A stretch of 64,000 nt of DNA from Bacillus marinisedimentorum (GCF_001644195.2 NZ_LWBL02000024.1:1-64000); one strand, 5' to 3'; positions 16,892 through 25,520 are shown, counted from the stretch's first letter. A program made the numbers and translations. Notes: generated from the letters alone by a model not told the origin.

Positions 16892-17302
16892 TTATACAGA
16901 AATCCATTTGATTTCCGTTTCACCGGCCGCTTTTTCAGCTTTATGGAAAGGGGCAGCACGCAACGTTTGGAAAGAAATTTCTAATGAATAATAATCCCAT
17001 ATTTCTCCATAATAATTCCCGTTTCCGCTTCTTCCTCCTGCAAAAGAAGAAAAAGTATACAAATATTGTTCTGAAAGGGATCGGCTCTGTGCACTCGGCA
17101 GCATCTCAATTGTCGTAATCGTGCTCCTCACTGTGCGTCCGCTTTCATCCACAACCGTTTCCACCTTGTAAACGACCGGCTTTGCTTCCAGGAAACGTTC
17201 TGTTTTCAACGAAGCTTCATGAAGGGAAAATTGCTGTGTACACCCGGCAAGGATTATAATCGCGCTTAGAAATGGTAAAATGGTTCGTTTTATTATGAAC
17301 AT
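16892..17302 (-). CDS. Lipoprotein of unknown function
   Basis: A 136-residue lipoprotein. The signal peptide ends in LAGC (Cys21). The mature part has a helix LHEASLKTERFLEAKPVVYK followed by beta strands, a serine/tyrosine-rich stretch and a C-terminal strand. I recognise no family. The ribosome site before ATG 17302 is weak (GATG). Confidence 0.5.
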   Translation of the reverse strand: MFIIKRTILPFLSAIIILAGCTQQFSLHEASLKTERFLEAKPVVYKVETVVDESGRTVRSTITTIEMLPSAQSRSLSEQYLYTFSSFAGGRSGNGNYYGEIWDYYSLEISFQTLRAAPFHKAEKAAGETEIKWISV

Positions 17303-17498
17303 CGTTTTTCATCCTTACGATTCAAAAATGGTATGTCTTCTTTACTTTAAATCTGATGCCGTACAATTACACACAGCAAATGACCGGGAGATTGGTCCAT
17401 TGTTGTGATGAGTGCGAACACTCGCTTGGATATCCAGTTTTTTGGAGGATTTGATGAATATATTCATATCAGGATGGAGCAATGGCTTGTTAAAAAAG
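17303..17498. other. Intergenic, upstream of repeat A1
   Basis: Presumably contains the promoter of the lipoprotein gene to its left. No gene seen. Confidence 0.3.
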
Positions 17499-17667
17499 AA
17501 CAAATGCACAAGGCGCCCGCTTAGCAGCGTACGCATAAGCGGGGTACCCGCAGGGAGGTCCTCTTTCCTCCCGGAGGGGATCACCCACTTATGACGCAGC
17601 CGCTGGCGCTGGACGATTCCCTTCTTGCTTTTTATCCACAACATTTAAATTTTATAATATCCTTAAC
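17499..17667 (+). repeat. Family A long-hairpin repeat, copy 1
   Basis: Core order: CAAGGCGCCCGCTTAG, GCGTACGCATAAGCGGGG, an inner hairpin (GGGAGG with CCTCCC, 17553-17575), then CACTTATGACGCAGCCGCTGGCGC. CATAAG pairs with CTTATG, and GGCGCC has partners at both ends, so it could fold into one long stem of about 115 bases. The last 60 bp (CTGGACGATTCCCTTCTTGC onward) are almost identical to the tail of the copy at 44476. Confidence 0.75.
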
Positions 17668-17689
17668 AGTGAAAAAGGCTTCTGCGAAG

Positions 17690-17800
17690 CAGCGCTTTGG
17701 AAAGGAAGTTGATTTCAGCTGCAGATACTCCCTTTCAGGGGGGCGTACAAGAGCGGCGTCCGTTCCTGCTTCCGAATGACAAAGAGCGCTTTAACAAAAT
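17690..17800 (-). repeat. Decayed family D (MITE) copy
   Basis: On the plus strand it reads GTTGATTTCAGCTGCAGATACTCCCTTTC, split here as GTTGATTTCAGCTG and CAGATACTCCC, the complement of the right part of the intact element at 7904. It ends near GCGCTTTAACAAAAT, which recalls the TTTAACAGAGCC terminus. No target duplication was found. Confidence 0.5.
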
Positions 17801-17813
17801 AAAGATTATATAG

Positions 17814-17854
17814 AAAAACGGTCAGTGGCTTAACTTAAACCTCTGACCGTTTTT
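17814..17854 (-). terminator. Intrinsic terminator after camS
   Basis: A perfect 12-bp stem AAAAACGGTCAG (17814-17825) pairs with 17843-17854. It lies 44 bases beyond the camS stop on the minus strand. Confidence 0.75.
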
Positions 17855-17897
17855 CATATGTGATTTAGTTGTTATTTGGGTGGCGAAAGAAAATATT

Positions 17898-19034
17898 TTA
17901 ATACATATGTGAGTAGGCTTTTTTCTCTTCAGGATCCCAGCTGATGATGCTGATTGGTTCGTCAAACGACTTTACATAAATGTAAATCGGTACATAGCCA
18001 GGAAGTGCGCCTGTTACAACCTGGTTGTACAGATATTCCGTAAACGCGACTTTTTCCGCATAACTTGTAATTTCCACCGGCATTTCAATCGTCAGCTGTT
18101 GAAGCTGGTCGCCTTCAAACAAAGCCCTGGTCACGACCGGTATATCAAAAAGCGGAAAGCGTGACTCCATGATTGTTTTGAAGTTCGCAAGTTGGCGGGA
18201 CAGTTCAGGATCATGCTCGTTTCCCGCCTTTGAAGGAAACAAGAACGTTTCCCGCTCCGTCTGTTCCCACTCCTTGATATTTGCCTGTCCTTTTTTCAAA
18301 AGGGTTTTAGCCAGATAATGGCCAGGTGCGACATCATTTTGGGCCCCTTGCTGGTATATGGCGAACACAATCGGAATATTATTCATTTCTTCCGTTTGCC
18401 GGAGGCGCTCCGCCACTTTTGACGCAGCCTTCATTCCTTCCTTTTTCGCCTCTTTATCGCTGATTTTAACCTGGTCTTTATGAAGAAGGCCTTGCTCATC
18501 AATAATCGTCAAATAGTCCACACTATTGACAACAATTGAAATGGCAGCGCCTGCAAGCTTCCCATTTTTCGTTACATAATTTTGTTCGTGGATATATCCA
18601 ATTACGGAAGGATTCTTTTTTGCCTTTTCCATGTTTTCTTCCCAGGAGTCATTTTCACCGAAGTTCAGCGCAGGGTTCAGGCCTTCTTCATACGTTTTGC
18701 TTTTTCGCTTCAGCCATTTGCTGAGTTCGTCCTCTGACAACACTTGTCCTTCCCGGTATAAATAATCATCAGGATCAAAATAGTCCTGGGCCAGTTCCAT
18801 CAGCCCCGTCTCCATTTCATCAATATCAGTTTCCGTCTGAATTGACTTGGGAAGATAACCGCGGGCAGCCCCCGGTTTGTAATCAGAAATTGTATAATAA
18901 GCGGTTGAACCGACAACTTCCTCTGTTTCAATACGCTGATTCACATTATCTTTTTCCTTATCGGGAAGCGGCGAGCATGCCGACAACAGCAGGAAAGAAG
19001 AAATACAAATCATAACTAAACGATTCTTCAACAT
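17898..19034 (-). CDS. camS: CamS family sex-pheromone lipoprotein
   Basis: A 378-residue lipoprotein with signal peptide and lipobox LSAC (Cys20). The mature domain matches CamS/YerH proteins, with landmarks SDYKPGAARGYLPKS, NPALNFG, IGYIHEQNY and YVPIYIYVKS. In enterococci and staphylococci the cleaved signal peptide acts as a sex pheromone; in Bacillus the function is unclear. GAGGAG lies 7 bases before ATG 19034. In many Bacillus genomes camS follows pcrA-ligA, but here it stands alone. Confidence 0.9.
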   Translation of the reverse strand: MLKNRLVMICISSFLLLSACSPLPDKEKDNVNQRIETEEVVGSTAYYTISDYKPGAARGYLPKSIQTETDIDEMETGLMELAQDYFDPDDYLYREGQVLSEDELSKWLKRKSKTYEEGLNPALNFGENDSWEENMEKAKKNPSVIGYIHEQNYVTKNGKLAGAAISIVVNSVDYLTIIDEQGLLHKDQVKISDKEAKKEGMKAASKVAERLRQTEEMNNIPIVFAIYQQGAQNDVAPGHYLAKTLLKKGQANIKEWEQTERETFLFPSKAGNEHDPELSRQLANFKTIMESRFPLFDIPVVTRALFEGDQLQQLTIEMPVEITSYAEKVAFTEYLYNQVVTGALPGYVPIYIYVKSFDEPISIISWDPEEKKAYSHMY

Positions 19035-19326
19035 CAATCGTCTCCTCTTAATGATGTAGCAAAATCTATCATGTTTGCTTTTTCAATACTCCAATAGCAA
19101 GCAAACGCCTCAAACCACATTTTATCATCCATCGGGAGAAAGTAAATGAAATAATTTTTTTGTAAATGAAAAGTGTTTCCACCCCTATATTCCCAAATGA
19201 AACGTCGATTTATATATTGCGATAAGATTTTGGTTGGCAAACCATAATCTGATGCAGGTATGGAATAATTCCATGCCCGCTTTTTTTATGATATAGGAAA
19301 TTGGCAGCAAGGGGAATTCCGTATTC

Positions 19327-19404
19327 CGGCCAATTTTAAGAATATAGATAAGGCAACTTTGCCGCTGTCTTCACCTAAAGGCTCGCCAATCGGCGAGTCT
19401 TTCT
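19327..19404 (-). repeat. Family C repeat, copy 1
   Basis: Read on the minus strand it contains ACTCGCCGATTGGCGAGCC, GTGAAGACAG, TTGCCTTATCTATATTC and TTAAAATTGGCC. About 80 bp, matching copies at 22783 and 36721 along its length. The CTCGCCGATTGGCGAG part forms a stem. Confidence 0.7.
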
Positions 19405-19436
19405 TTATTGGCAGGCATACTTTTTTCAAACAGGAT

Positions 19437-19545
19437 TAGGGTGCATCTGCGAGGTCTGACGGCTGCCGTCATAAGCGGTGATACTTCCGGAAGAAGAAAA
19501 CTGTCTTCCTGCAGGTAATCCCGCTTCTGCGGCCGTCATGCGCTT
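19437..19545 (-). repeat. Family A long-hairpin repeat, diverged copy 2
   Basis: On the minus strand it shows AGAAGCGGGATTACCTGCAGG, here cut as AGAAGCGGG and CCTGCAGG, an inner TTCTTCTTCCGGAAG hairpin and CACCGCTTATGACGGCAGCC. This is the family A order with many substitutions. It ends in a T run on plus (19546-19552 region), so it may also stop transcription. Confidence 0.55.
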
Positions 19546-19631
19546 TTTTTGAATTCATCATCCCATCCCGGCCTCATATACTTAAGTACTGGTTTCTTAC
19601 TATGGATATTTGATTATTCAGGAGGGATGAA

Positions 19632-19793
19632 ATGGGGGCTTTTATTGGTGTCTTCCTGATTCTGGCCATTGCGATTGGCATTTTCATGTATCTGACAGGA
19701 AGTATAATATTCGGAAACAGCCGAGAAGCTCTGATCGTTGATGCTAGTCCGTCATCAGAAGAAACAAATGAAGAACCTGAAACCGGCGGTTAA
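19632..19793 (+). CDS. 53-residue single-span membrane protein
   Basis: Starts ATG 19632 with GGAGGG 5 bases upstream. One N-terminal transmembrane helix (IGVFLILAIAIGIFMYLTG) is followed by a short acidic tail (SSEETNEEPETGG). It is followed by a perfect 34-bp palindrome and another small membrane gene. I recognise no family; the strong ribosome site and hydrophobic design support it as real. Confidence 0.6.
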   Translation: MGAFIGVFLILAIAIGIFMYLTGSIIFGNSREALIVDASPSSEETNEEPETGG

Positions 19794-19802
19794 CTTTCGA
19801 GC

Positions 19803-19836
19803 TTTCAAATGCCAGGCAATTGCCTGGCATTTGAAA
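19803..19836. repeat. Family E palindrome, copy 1
   Basis: A perfect 34-bp palindrome: TTTCAAATGCCAGGCAA (19803-19819) followed by its exact complement. It has the same CCAGGCAATTGCCTGG core as hairpins at 46837 and 50018. No T run follows on plus. Confidence 0.75.
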
Positions 19837-19889
19837 TATGCATACTTTCTGGCCGGCCCGGAAAAGCTTATGGCAGGGAGGTCTGAAAG

Positions 19890-20018
19890 ATGCGAAATTA
19901 TACTACAACTTTCGGAGATTTGCTGTTTATCGTGTCCTACTCCGCCTTAAGCCTTATTATCCTTGCACTTGTTCTGTTTTTATGGAAAGTCAACAGTAAG
20001 AAGCCTGACAAAAACTAG
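19890..20018 (+). CDS. 42-residue single-span membrane protein
   Basis: ATG 19890 preceded by GGGAGGT at ideal distance. The peptide has a central helix LLFIVSYSALSLIILALVLF and ends in a lysine-rich cytoplasmic tail (KVNSKKPDKN). A strong terminator shared with the convergent gene follows 16 bases later. No family recognised. Confidence 0.55.
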   Translation: MRNYTTTFGDLLFIVSYSALSLIILALVLFLWKVNSKKPDKN

Positions 20019-20034
20019 GCTTGAATATTGAAAA

Positions 20035-20068
20035 AAACGGCACTTCCAGCTTCAAGGAAGTGCCGTTT
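20035..20068. terminator. Bidirectional intrinsic terminator
   Basis: A 13-bp stem AAACGGCACTTCC (20035-20047) pairs with 20056-20068, flanked by A and T runs. It separates the convergent 42-residue and 59-residue genes. Confidence 0.8.
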
Positions 20069-20071
20069 CGA

Positions 20072-20251
20072 TTACTCCTGTTGTTTCTTGCTGTTCAAAA
20101 AACCTGCAGAACCGGCAAAAAAGGAAATGGGGACACCGTAATAGACAAACCCCCACTGTTCTGTCAGTACCGCGAGAATAATGAAAATGCCCGGGACTAC
20201 TGCCAGGAAAAGCATGGAAATGATTTGCAACATTTTTTTGCGGTTATTCAT
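20072..20251 (-). CDS. 59-residue membrane protein
   Basis: ATG 20251 has GGAAAGGAAG upstream. The product has two hydrophobic segments (MLFLAVVPGIFIILAVL and VYYGVPISFFAGSAGF) and basic ends. It lies just downstream of the M29 aminopeptidase stop region in the opposite sense of the preceding small genes. Family unknown. Confidence 0.55.
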   Translation of the reverse strand: MNNRKKMLQIISMLFLAVVPGIFIILAVLTEQWGFVYYGVPISFFAGSAGFLNSKKQQE

Positions 20252-20284
20252 GTTTCCGCTTCCTTTCCGATTTGTAAAATCGGG

Positions 20285-21526
20285 TTATATGGAGAACACC
20301 CAATCCCCACTTCGAAACACAGGTTCCCTGGTCCCGTCATCGGTTTCTCCATCAATATCAAGACGTGCAGAACCGATCATGAAATCGACATGGGTCAGGC
20401 TGTCGTTCAATCCAGCAGCTAACAATTCATCGGAAGACATCCCCGTGCCGCCTTCCAGGCAGATTGGAATCGTACTTCCGAGCGCAAGATGGCAGGATGC
20501 ATTTTCATCAAATAGTGTGTTATAAAAAAGAATGCCGGAATTGGATATAGGCGAGTTATGAGGAACAAGCGCCACCTCACCGAGATATCTTGCACCCTCA
20601 TCAGTGTCGAGCATCTCTTTCAAGGATCCCTTTCCTTCACTCGCTTCAAAATGGGCAACTCTTCCGTTTTCAAATGTAAGCGAAAAATCTTTGATCAATA
20701 CACCGTTATAATTGAGCGGCTTTGTGCTCGCAACTGTCCCGTTCACGCCTTCTTTCAACGGAATGGTGAACACTTCCTCTGTTGGCATATTCGGAATGAA
20801 GGAAATGCCCTGTTCATTCGTGAATTGTGCAGATTTCCAAATATGCCCATCCGGAAGACTTATTTCAAGATCCGTGCCAGGGCCTTTATAATATAATTTT
20901 TTAAATTGTTTCTTGTTCAAATAGTCTGCCCGGTTTCCAAGCTCACTGATATGCCGGTCCCAGTTTTGTACCGGATCATCCGAAGTAACACGTGTCACAT
21001 CAAAAATAGCTTCCCATAGCTTTTGGACGGCATCTTCGGTTTTTTCACCTTCAAACACCTGTTCAGCCCACTCATCCGTCGGAACGGAAACAATGCACCA
21101 GCTGACTCTGCCGGCAGAAATATTTTCATGATGTTTCTTCATTGCTGAAGCCGATGCTTTATAAGCCATTGATACTCTTTTCGGATCCGTATCACTGAAA
21201 GCTGTCGGATTGACGGCATATACTTGTAAATAAGCTGTATTGGCCTTATCCATCTCTTCAAAGGCTTTTGCTTTCCAATCCGGGAACTCCTTCAACCCTT
21301 CTTCCGGTGCTTTCATAAACTTCAGCTTCATTAATTCTTCATCTTTGTAATCTGTCAGCACATTTTTTGCCCCTGCCTCATACGCCGCAGCCGCCGCTTT
21401 GCGCACAAATGCAGCAGCGGTGACAGGTGCATCAATATAAAGGGTCTGCCCTTCCTGGAGATTGACACCTGTCATGACCGCAAGTTCAGCAAGTTTTTCC
21501 ATGCTTTCTTCAAAGGTTTTATTCAT
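20285..21526 (-). CDS. ampS: M29-family aminopeptidase (AmpS/AmpT type)
   Basis: A 413-residue cytosolic metallo-aminopeptidase that removes N-terminal residues from peptides. M29 landmarks are present: the metal-binding glutamate of FIPNMPTEEVFT, the GARYLGEVALV segment with Glu, the HLALGS and SLTHVDFMIGS histidines and the terminal DW. The length is normal (about 410). The start MNKTFEESMEKLAELAV at 21526 has GAGGGGGAG upstream; an ATG five codons earlier (21541) also has a site and cannot be excluded. It appears monocistronic. Confidence 0.9.
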   Translation of the reverse strand: MNKTFEESMEKLAELAVMTGVNLQEGQTLYIDAPVTAAAFVRKAAAAAYEAGAKNVLTDYKDEELMKLKFMKAPEEGLKEFPDWKAKAFEEMDKANTAYLQVYAVNPTAFSDTDPKRVSMAYKASASAMKKHHENISAGRVSWCIVSVPTDEWAEQVFEGEKTEDAVQKLWEAIFDVTRVTSDDPVQNWDRHISELGNRADYLNKKQFKKLYYKGPGTDLEISLPDGHIWKSAQFTNEQGISFIPNMPTEEVFTIPLKEGVNGTVASTKPLNYNGVLIKDFSLTFENGRVAHFEASEGKGSLKEMLDTDEGARYLGEVALVPHNSPISNSGILFYNTLFDENASCHLALGSTIPICLEGGTGMSSDELLAAGLNDSLTHVDFMIGSARLDIDGETDDGTREPVFRSGDWVFSI

Positions 21527-21798
21527 CCAACTCCCCCTCATCTGCTTATTCCTCCCTAATCACTATTCTACAACCGGGGAGCAGAGCCCTTTATTATCTT
21601 TGCTGATTTAGCTGCAATCAAAAGCACGAGGCTTCCAATGCCGGCCGATCAAAACCGCACATCTCTAAAACGAACGGGGAGGCTTGTCAAGAAGCATGAG
21701 GAAAGGGAGCTGCCCCCTTAAGAAAAGTTGGCCAAATTTGATCATGAGAAGGAGATGTCCTTTATCCTGGAGAACATTTGTTAAGGAAGCCGCGCATT

Positions 21799-22041
21799 TT
21801 AAAGAGCCAGGGAAAAAATGATCGCTCCTGCAATAATGGCAATCCCGGCTGCCTGGCTTACGTCTTTTTCATTTACACCCGTTTTTTCTAAAATGACGAA
21901 AACGGCCAGTACTCCTGCCAGGTGCAGAAGAGACAGCAGCATATTGCCTTCAAACATATTCACCGATTTTCCGGAAACAAGCTGTATCAGCAAATCAATG
22001 AGACCGAAACATAATATAAGCAGCGGAATTCTCAGTTTCAT
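21799..22041 (-). CDS. Small membrane protein, three helices
   Basis: An 80-residue hydrophobic protein (first helix IPLLILCFGLIDLLIQLV, then LLSLLHLAGVLAVFVILE and a last helix IAIIAGAIIFSLAL). AAAGGATG precedes ATG 22041. No family was recognised and no partner gene lies close by. Confidence 0.5.
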   Translation of the reverse strand: MKLRIPLLILCFGLIDLLIQLVSGKSVNMFEGNMLLSLLHLAGVLAVFVILEKTGVNEKDVSQAAGIAIIAGAIIFSLAL

Positions 22042-22166
22042 GAAACCACATCCTTTTTCTTCTTCTACCTTTACGATACCTTAAACTGGTTGTATATGGA
22101 AACACTGGAAAGTGACAGAAAAAGCAAACTAAATGGAACGATTCAGTTCTTGAAAGGAGTAACAAA

Positions 22167-22553
22167 ATGACAGACCCATGCCCGTTTTGCCATCCGGAAA
22201 CCGATCACCGTCAGCATATCGTTTATGAAAATGAGTTGGTCCTGTTTTTACAGAAGCCGCAGCCCATCCTAAAAGGTTCAGGATTAATCGTGCCGAAAAA
22301 GCACCGTGAAACTGTGTTTGATTTAACAAAAGAAGAGTGGCGGGCAACATTTGACCTTTTAAACAAAGTGAAAAAACGCCTTGATGAACAATTCAGGCCA
22401 GACGGCTATAACATTGGCTGGAATGCGGGTACAACTGCAGGTCAGCACATTTTGCATGCGCACCTTCATGTCATCCCCCGTTTCAACGATGAGCCATTTG
22501 CAGGCAGGGGAATCAGAAGCTGGCTGAAATCCGAGGAAAACAGGAGAAAATAA
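22167..22553 (+). CDS. HIT family nucleotide-binding protein
   Basis: A 128-residue histidine-triad protein. The triad HILHAHLHVIPR near residue 100 forms the nucleotide hydrolase/transferase site, and the N-terminal CPFC motif is typical of bacterial HIT proteins. Likely substrates are adenosine phosphoramidates or dinucleoside polyphosphates; the exact one is unknown. GAAAGGAG precedes the ATG. The gene is followed immediately by a family A repeat. Confidence 0.88.
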   Translation: MTDPCPFCHPETDHRQHIVYENELVLFLQKPQPILKGSGLIVPKKHRETVFDLTKEEWRATFDLLNKVKKRLDEQFRPDGYNIGWNAGTTAGQHILHAHLHVIPRFNDEPFAGRGIRSWLKSEENRRK

Positions 22554-22555
22554 AA

Positions 22556-22685
22556 CAAATGCGCAAGGCGCCCGTTTAGCGGCGTACGCATAAGCGGGGG
22601 ATCCCGCAGGGAGGTGCTCTTTCCTCCCGAAGGAGATCACCGCTTATGACGATAGCCGCTGGCGCCTGGAGCTGGACAACAAAAG
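22556..22685 (+). repeat. Family A long-hairpin repeat, copy 3
   Basis: Starts 3 bases after the HIT gene. Shows GCGCAAGGCGCCCGTTTAGC, GCGTACGCATAAGCGGG, an inner GGGAGG / CCTCCC hairpin, then CCGCTTATGACGATAGCCGC and TGGCGCCTGGAGCTGGAC. A truncated relative (GAGAGCCCTTGTTTAGCGGC to GGGCTCGCAGCTGGAC) follows at 22689-22742. Confidence 0.75.
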
Positions 22686-22782
22686 ATGCGGAGAGCCCTT
22701 GTTTAGCGGCGTAAACATAAGCCTTCAGGGCTCGCAGCTGGACACGAATCTAACTTGAAAAACATATACTTCCTTACCTTTT

Positions 22783-22851
22783 AAAGAAAACTCGCCGATT
22801 GGCTAGTTTTTAGGCTAAGACAGGCCTAAGTTGCCTTACCTTGCTGCCAAT
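22783..22851 (+). repeat. Family C repeat, copy 2
   Basis: Contains AAAGAAAACTCGCCGATTGG, GGCTAAGACAGG and GTTGCCTTACC. It matches the start and middle of the copies at 19327 (inverted) and 36721. It directly follows the family A copies. Confidence 0.65.
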
Positions 22852-22870
22852 CTTTACTACTCATAAGAAA

Positions 22871-22895
22871 AAGGGATGGAAAACACCATCCCCTT
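22871..22895 (-). terminator. Intrinsic terminator after nhaC
   Basis: AAGGGATGG (22871-22879) pairs with CCATCCCCTT (22886-22895). On the minus strand it is followed by TTTTTCTT. It overlaps the nhaC stop codon. Confidence 0.75.
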
Positions 22896-24291
22896 ACCCG
22901 TTTTCAAGAACCGCTTTCGTTCTTGTTGATGTTTTCGGCAAGCCGAAGCCACTATATCCCAGAATAATTGAAAAGACAGGTGAAAGATACAGAAAAACGG
23001 CAAAAGGCGCATATGCCGCAACCGGAACGCCGAGCGTGCTTGCGAAAAACGCACCGCTCACGCCCCATGGGATAAGCGGATTAATCAACGTGCCCGCATC
23101 TTCCAATGTCCGTGACAGATTCTTTTCCGCAACCCCTCTTTCAGCGAATAAAGGCTGAAATGTCTGGCCAGGCAGCAAAATGGAAAGGTACTGCTCACCT
23201 GTCACCAGGTTTACGCCGACAGACGATGCAGCCGTTGCTGTTATTAGATCACCGTCTCGCTTCATTTTCGATGCTGCACCTGCCATCGCTTTTTCAATGA
23301 CACCCATTTCTTGCAGCATGCCGCCGAATGCCAGTGCAATCATGATGAGGGAAATCGGCCACATCATCGATTGCAGCCCGCCTCGATTTACAATGCCATC
23401 AATGATCTGATTGCCTGTATCAGCCTCGTAGCCATGCTGCAAAACAGCGAAAGCCTCAGTTAAAGACGACTGTTGAAGGAAAAACGCTGTCAGAAGAGCA
23501 GTCCCGACGCCTGTAAGCAGCACTGTAATTGACGGCACACGCCTCATCGCCATCACCATGACGAGAAATGGAGACAATAGTGCCCAGTAGCTCAAGTTGA
23601 AATGTTCGCCAAGTGCGGCAGAGGCCGCCTTTATATTTTGCAGTCCGGCTCCGGCACCCGAATGGTCGCCAATTACAGCAAAGAATCCTGCTGTAATGAT
23701 AAGTGCGGGCAATGTCGTCCAGAGCATGTGGCGAATATGCTCATTCAAGTCGACACCTGCTATGCCGGAAGCAAAATTAGTCGTGTCCGATAACGGCGAC
23801 ATTTTATCTCCGAAAGCTGCCCCGCTGATCACAGCACCTGCTGCCAGTGCGGGTTCAATTCCCAAAACCGCAGCAATTCCGAGAAGAGCAACCCCCACCG
23901 TGCCGACTGTCGTAAAGGCACTGCCTGTAAATGTTGAAACAAGAATCGATATAAAAAGGGCACTTATCAGAAACCAGGATGGATGAAGGATCTCAAACCC
24001 TGCTGAAAGAAGGACAGGAACTGTTCCGCTTATCATCCATGCTCCAATAATCATGCCAATCAACCCTAAAATTATAATCGGCATGAGTCCCGCCATAATA
24101 CCGTTTATCATTCCCTGGCGCATCTTTTCCCGGGGAATACCGAGGAACAATCCGGCAGCAGCCAGCACTGCAACCGCGGCTGCAAGCGGAATATGCGGTT
24201 CGAGTTTCAGAAGGAAAATGCCGCTGAAAATGAGGGACATCAATAACGCCAATAGAAGTACCGCTTTCTTTGTTGTCATTTTCTCATGCAT
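22894..24291 (-). CDS. nhaC: Na+/H+ antiporter NhaC family
   Basis: A 465-residue polytopic membrane protein (about 11-12 helices) of the NhaC group, which exchanges cytoplasmic sodium for protons or related ions. Landmarks are SALFISILVSTFTGSAFTTV, GAAFGDKMSPLSDTTN and GEQYLSILLPGQTF. The length is typical. AGAGGTG lies 8 bases before ATG 24291. It is monocistronic. Some NhaC-like proteins in Bacillus carry malate/lactate, so the transported solute is not certain. Confidence 0.85.
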   Translation of the reverse strand: MHEKMTTKKAVLLLALLMSLIFSGIFLLKLEPHIPLAAAVAVLAAAGLFLGIPREKMRQGMINGIMAGLMPIIILGLIGMIIGAWMISGTVPVLLSAGFEILHPSWFLISALFISILVSTFTGSAFTTVGTVGVALLGIAAVLGIEPALAAGAVISGAAFGDKMSPLSDTTNFASGIAGVDLNEHIRHMLWTTLPALIITAGFFAVIGDHSGAGAGLQNIKAASAALGEHFNLSYWALLSPFLVMVMAMRRVPSITVLLTGVGTALLTAFFLQQSSLTEAFAVLQHGYEADTGNQIIDGIVNRGGLQSMMWPISLIMIALAFGGMLQEMGVIEKAMAGAASKMKRDGDLITATAASSVGVNLVTGEQYLSILLPGQTFQPLFAERGVAEKNLSRTLEDAGTLINPLIPWGVSGAFFASTLGVPVAAYAPFAVFLYLSPVFSIILGYSGFGLPKTSTRTKAVLENG

Positions 24292-24566
24292 ATCAAGTAC
24301 ACCTCTATTTATCTTTTATACTTAAACGCTTTTATGCTTTTTTGTAATAAAGTAGCATCTATAGTCTAACGAATGTGAAATCTTTCGTCAACTGAAATCA
24401 TACCGTCGTATATCTGCTTGTTCCTGTTTCGTAGATTGTGATAAACCACCTGCGTAATAATGGAATATTTTGATAATTATTGTTATACTAACATTATAAA
24501 TATATAGGGATCAGCTGTTATTCCTCCTGACTTTTCGATATGAAGAACGAAAGGAGCATAAATGCC

Positions 24567-24821
24567 ATGTCCCGTAGAATGTTACTTGTGTATAACGTTA
24601 CCGCCGGGTCCCTGTTTTTGCTTCTGACAGTTTCCGTGATGGTTTATCAGGCGCTCGAGAGGCAGTTGGATTGGATGATTTCAACTGCTGCACCGCTTAC
24701 TGCTGTACTTCTTGGTCTTTCTTATTACATGCAGGTGAAAGGACTCCATGTTTACCTCTGGGCATTCGGTACGCTGGCTGTTCTTGTTCCATTTGTATAC
24801 TGGTTCGTTTGCATTTGCTGA
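24567..24821 (+). CDS. Small membrane protein, three helices
   Basis: An 84-residue protein with three hydrophobic helices (LVYNVTAGSLFLLLTVSVMV, then STAAPLTAVLLGLSYYM, then LWAFGTLAVLVPFVYWFV). AAAGGAG lies about 9 bases before ATG 24567; the frame extends up to 24540 but the site favours this start. Family not recognised. A phased repeat array lies just downstream. Confidence 0.55.
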   Translation: MSRRMLLVYNVTAGSLFLLLTVSVMVYQALERQLDWMISTAAPLTAVLLGLSYYMQVKGLHVYLWAFGTLAVLVPFVYWFVCIC

Positions 24822-24940
24822 TGGATTGTTGAGGCAAGTCTGCGGTAATAGGCATTACATAGTGAGTGGATTTTGGGGAGGCTTTAAATTGGTGAATAAC
24901 GGTGAAATTGATAATGTCAAGGCAGCATGGCTGATCCTTG

Positions 24941-25139
24941 CGGCGTGAAAAACGAATTATTGCGCGTAAAACCCGATCTGTTTCGCATGATAAAACCATT
25001 GGTCTGCATGAAATATTCAGCTTGCGGCATGAAAAACGCTGCCGGTGCCAGGCAAACACTTTGCCGGGATTAAAAACAGACATGGATTCCCAATAAAAAG
25101 CCTGCTGCGGCATAAAACCGAACCATAATGGCGATAAAA
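24941..25139 (-). repeat. Family B phased array, copy 2 (inverted)
   Basis: The complement of the family B core recurs at 24941 (CGGCGTGAAA), 24961, 24983, 25004, 25025 (CGGCATGAAA), 25043-25045, 25066, 25087, 25108 (CGGCATAAAA) and 25129: ten units at 20-22 bp. Spacer halves between cores are not conserved. It lies between two plus-strand small genes. Confidence 0.75.
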
Positions 25140-25213
25140 GGCCGCACAGGCCTTACAGCTGCCGAAATTTAGGTTTTTGATCATAACCCTATAGAAATCA
25201 TCGTCTCATCTTG

Positions 25214-25244
25214 AACAGTTCTCCAATACGGAGAACTGTTTTTT
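25214..25244 (+). terminator. Intrinsic terminator
   Basis: An 11-bp stem AACAGTTCTCC (25214-25224) pairs with 25230-25240, followed by T run. It probably ends the transcript that includes the three-helix gene and the repeat array. Confidence 0.75.
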
Positions 25245-25355
25245 ATTGCCCGCGAACATACTTAAAGACTATGGCACACTTACAGAAAATAGGTTAAAAT
25301 TACCCAATACCGTATCTATAACTATAATCAAATCCTTAAAAGCCGGGTGAAAAAG

Positions 25356-25520
25356 ATGAACGACGATGAAAAGTGCTATTGCCTGGAAATATTCAGGAGC
25401 AAATACGGCGACCATGTCCAGGGCGACTGCCTGAAGTGGTCGTGCGGCCGCTACCGTATCGAGAAACGAAAGGAAAAAGAGGGCAAAAAAGAACAGGCAA
25501 GCAAGAAGGAAACCCCCTGA
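25356..25520 (+). CDS. 54-residue Cys-containing basic protein
   Basis: ATG 25356 with GGGTGA upstream. The sequence begins MNDDEKCYCLEIF and continues with GDCLKWSCGRYR, so four cysteines (C7, C9, about C26 and C30) could bind a metal. The C-terminal third is almost all lysine and glutamate (EKRKEKEGKKEQ). It looks like a small cytosolic metal- or nucleic-acid-binding protein; no family is recognised. Confidence 0.5.
   Translation: MNDDEKCYCLEIFRSKYGDHVQGDCLKWSCGRYRIEKRKEKEGKKEQASKKETP

Noticed and set aside
21699-21824. 41-residue plus ORF before a small membrane gene
   Set aside because: GGGGAGG is 12 bases from the ATG and the frame runs into the opposite-strand gene; too weak.
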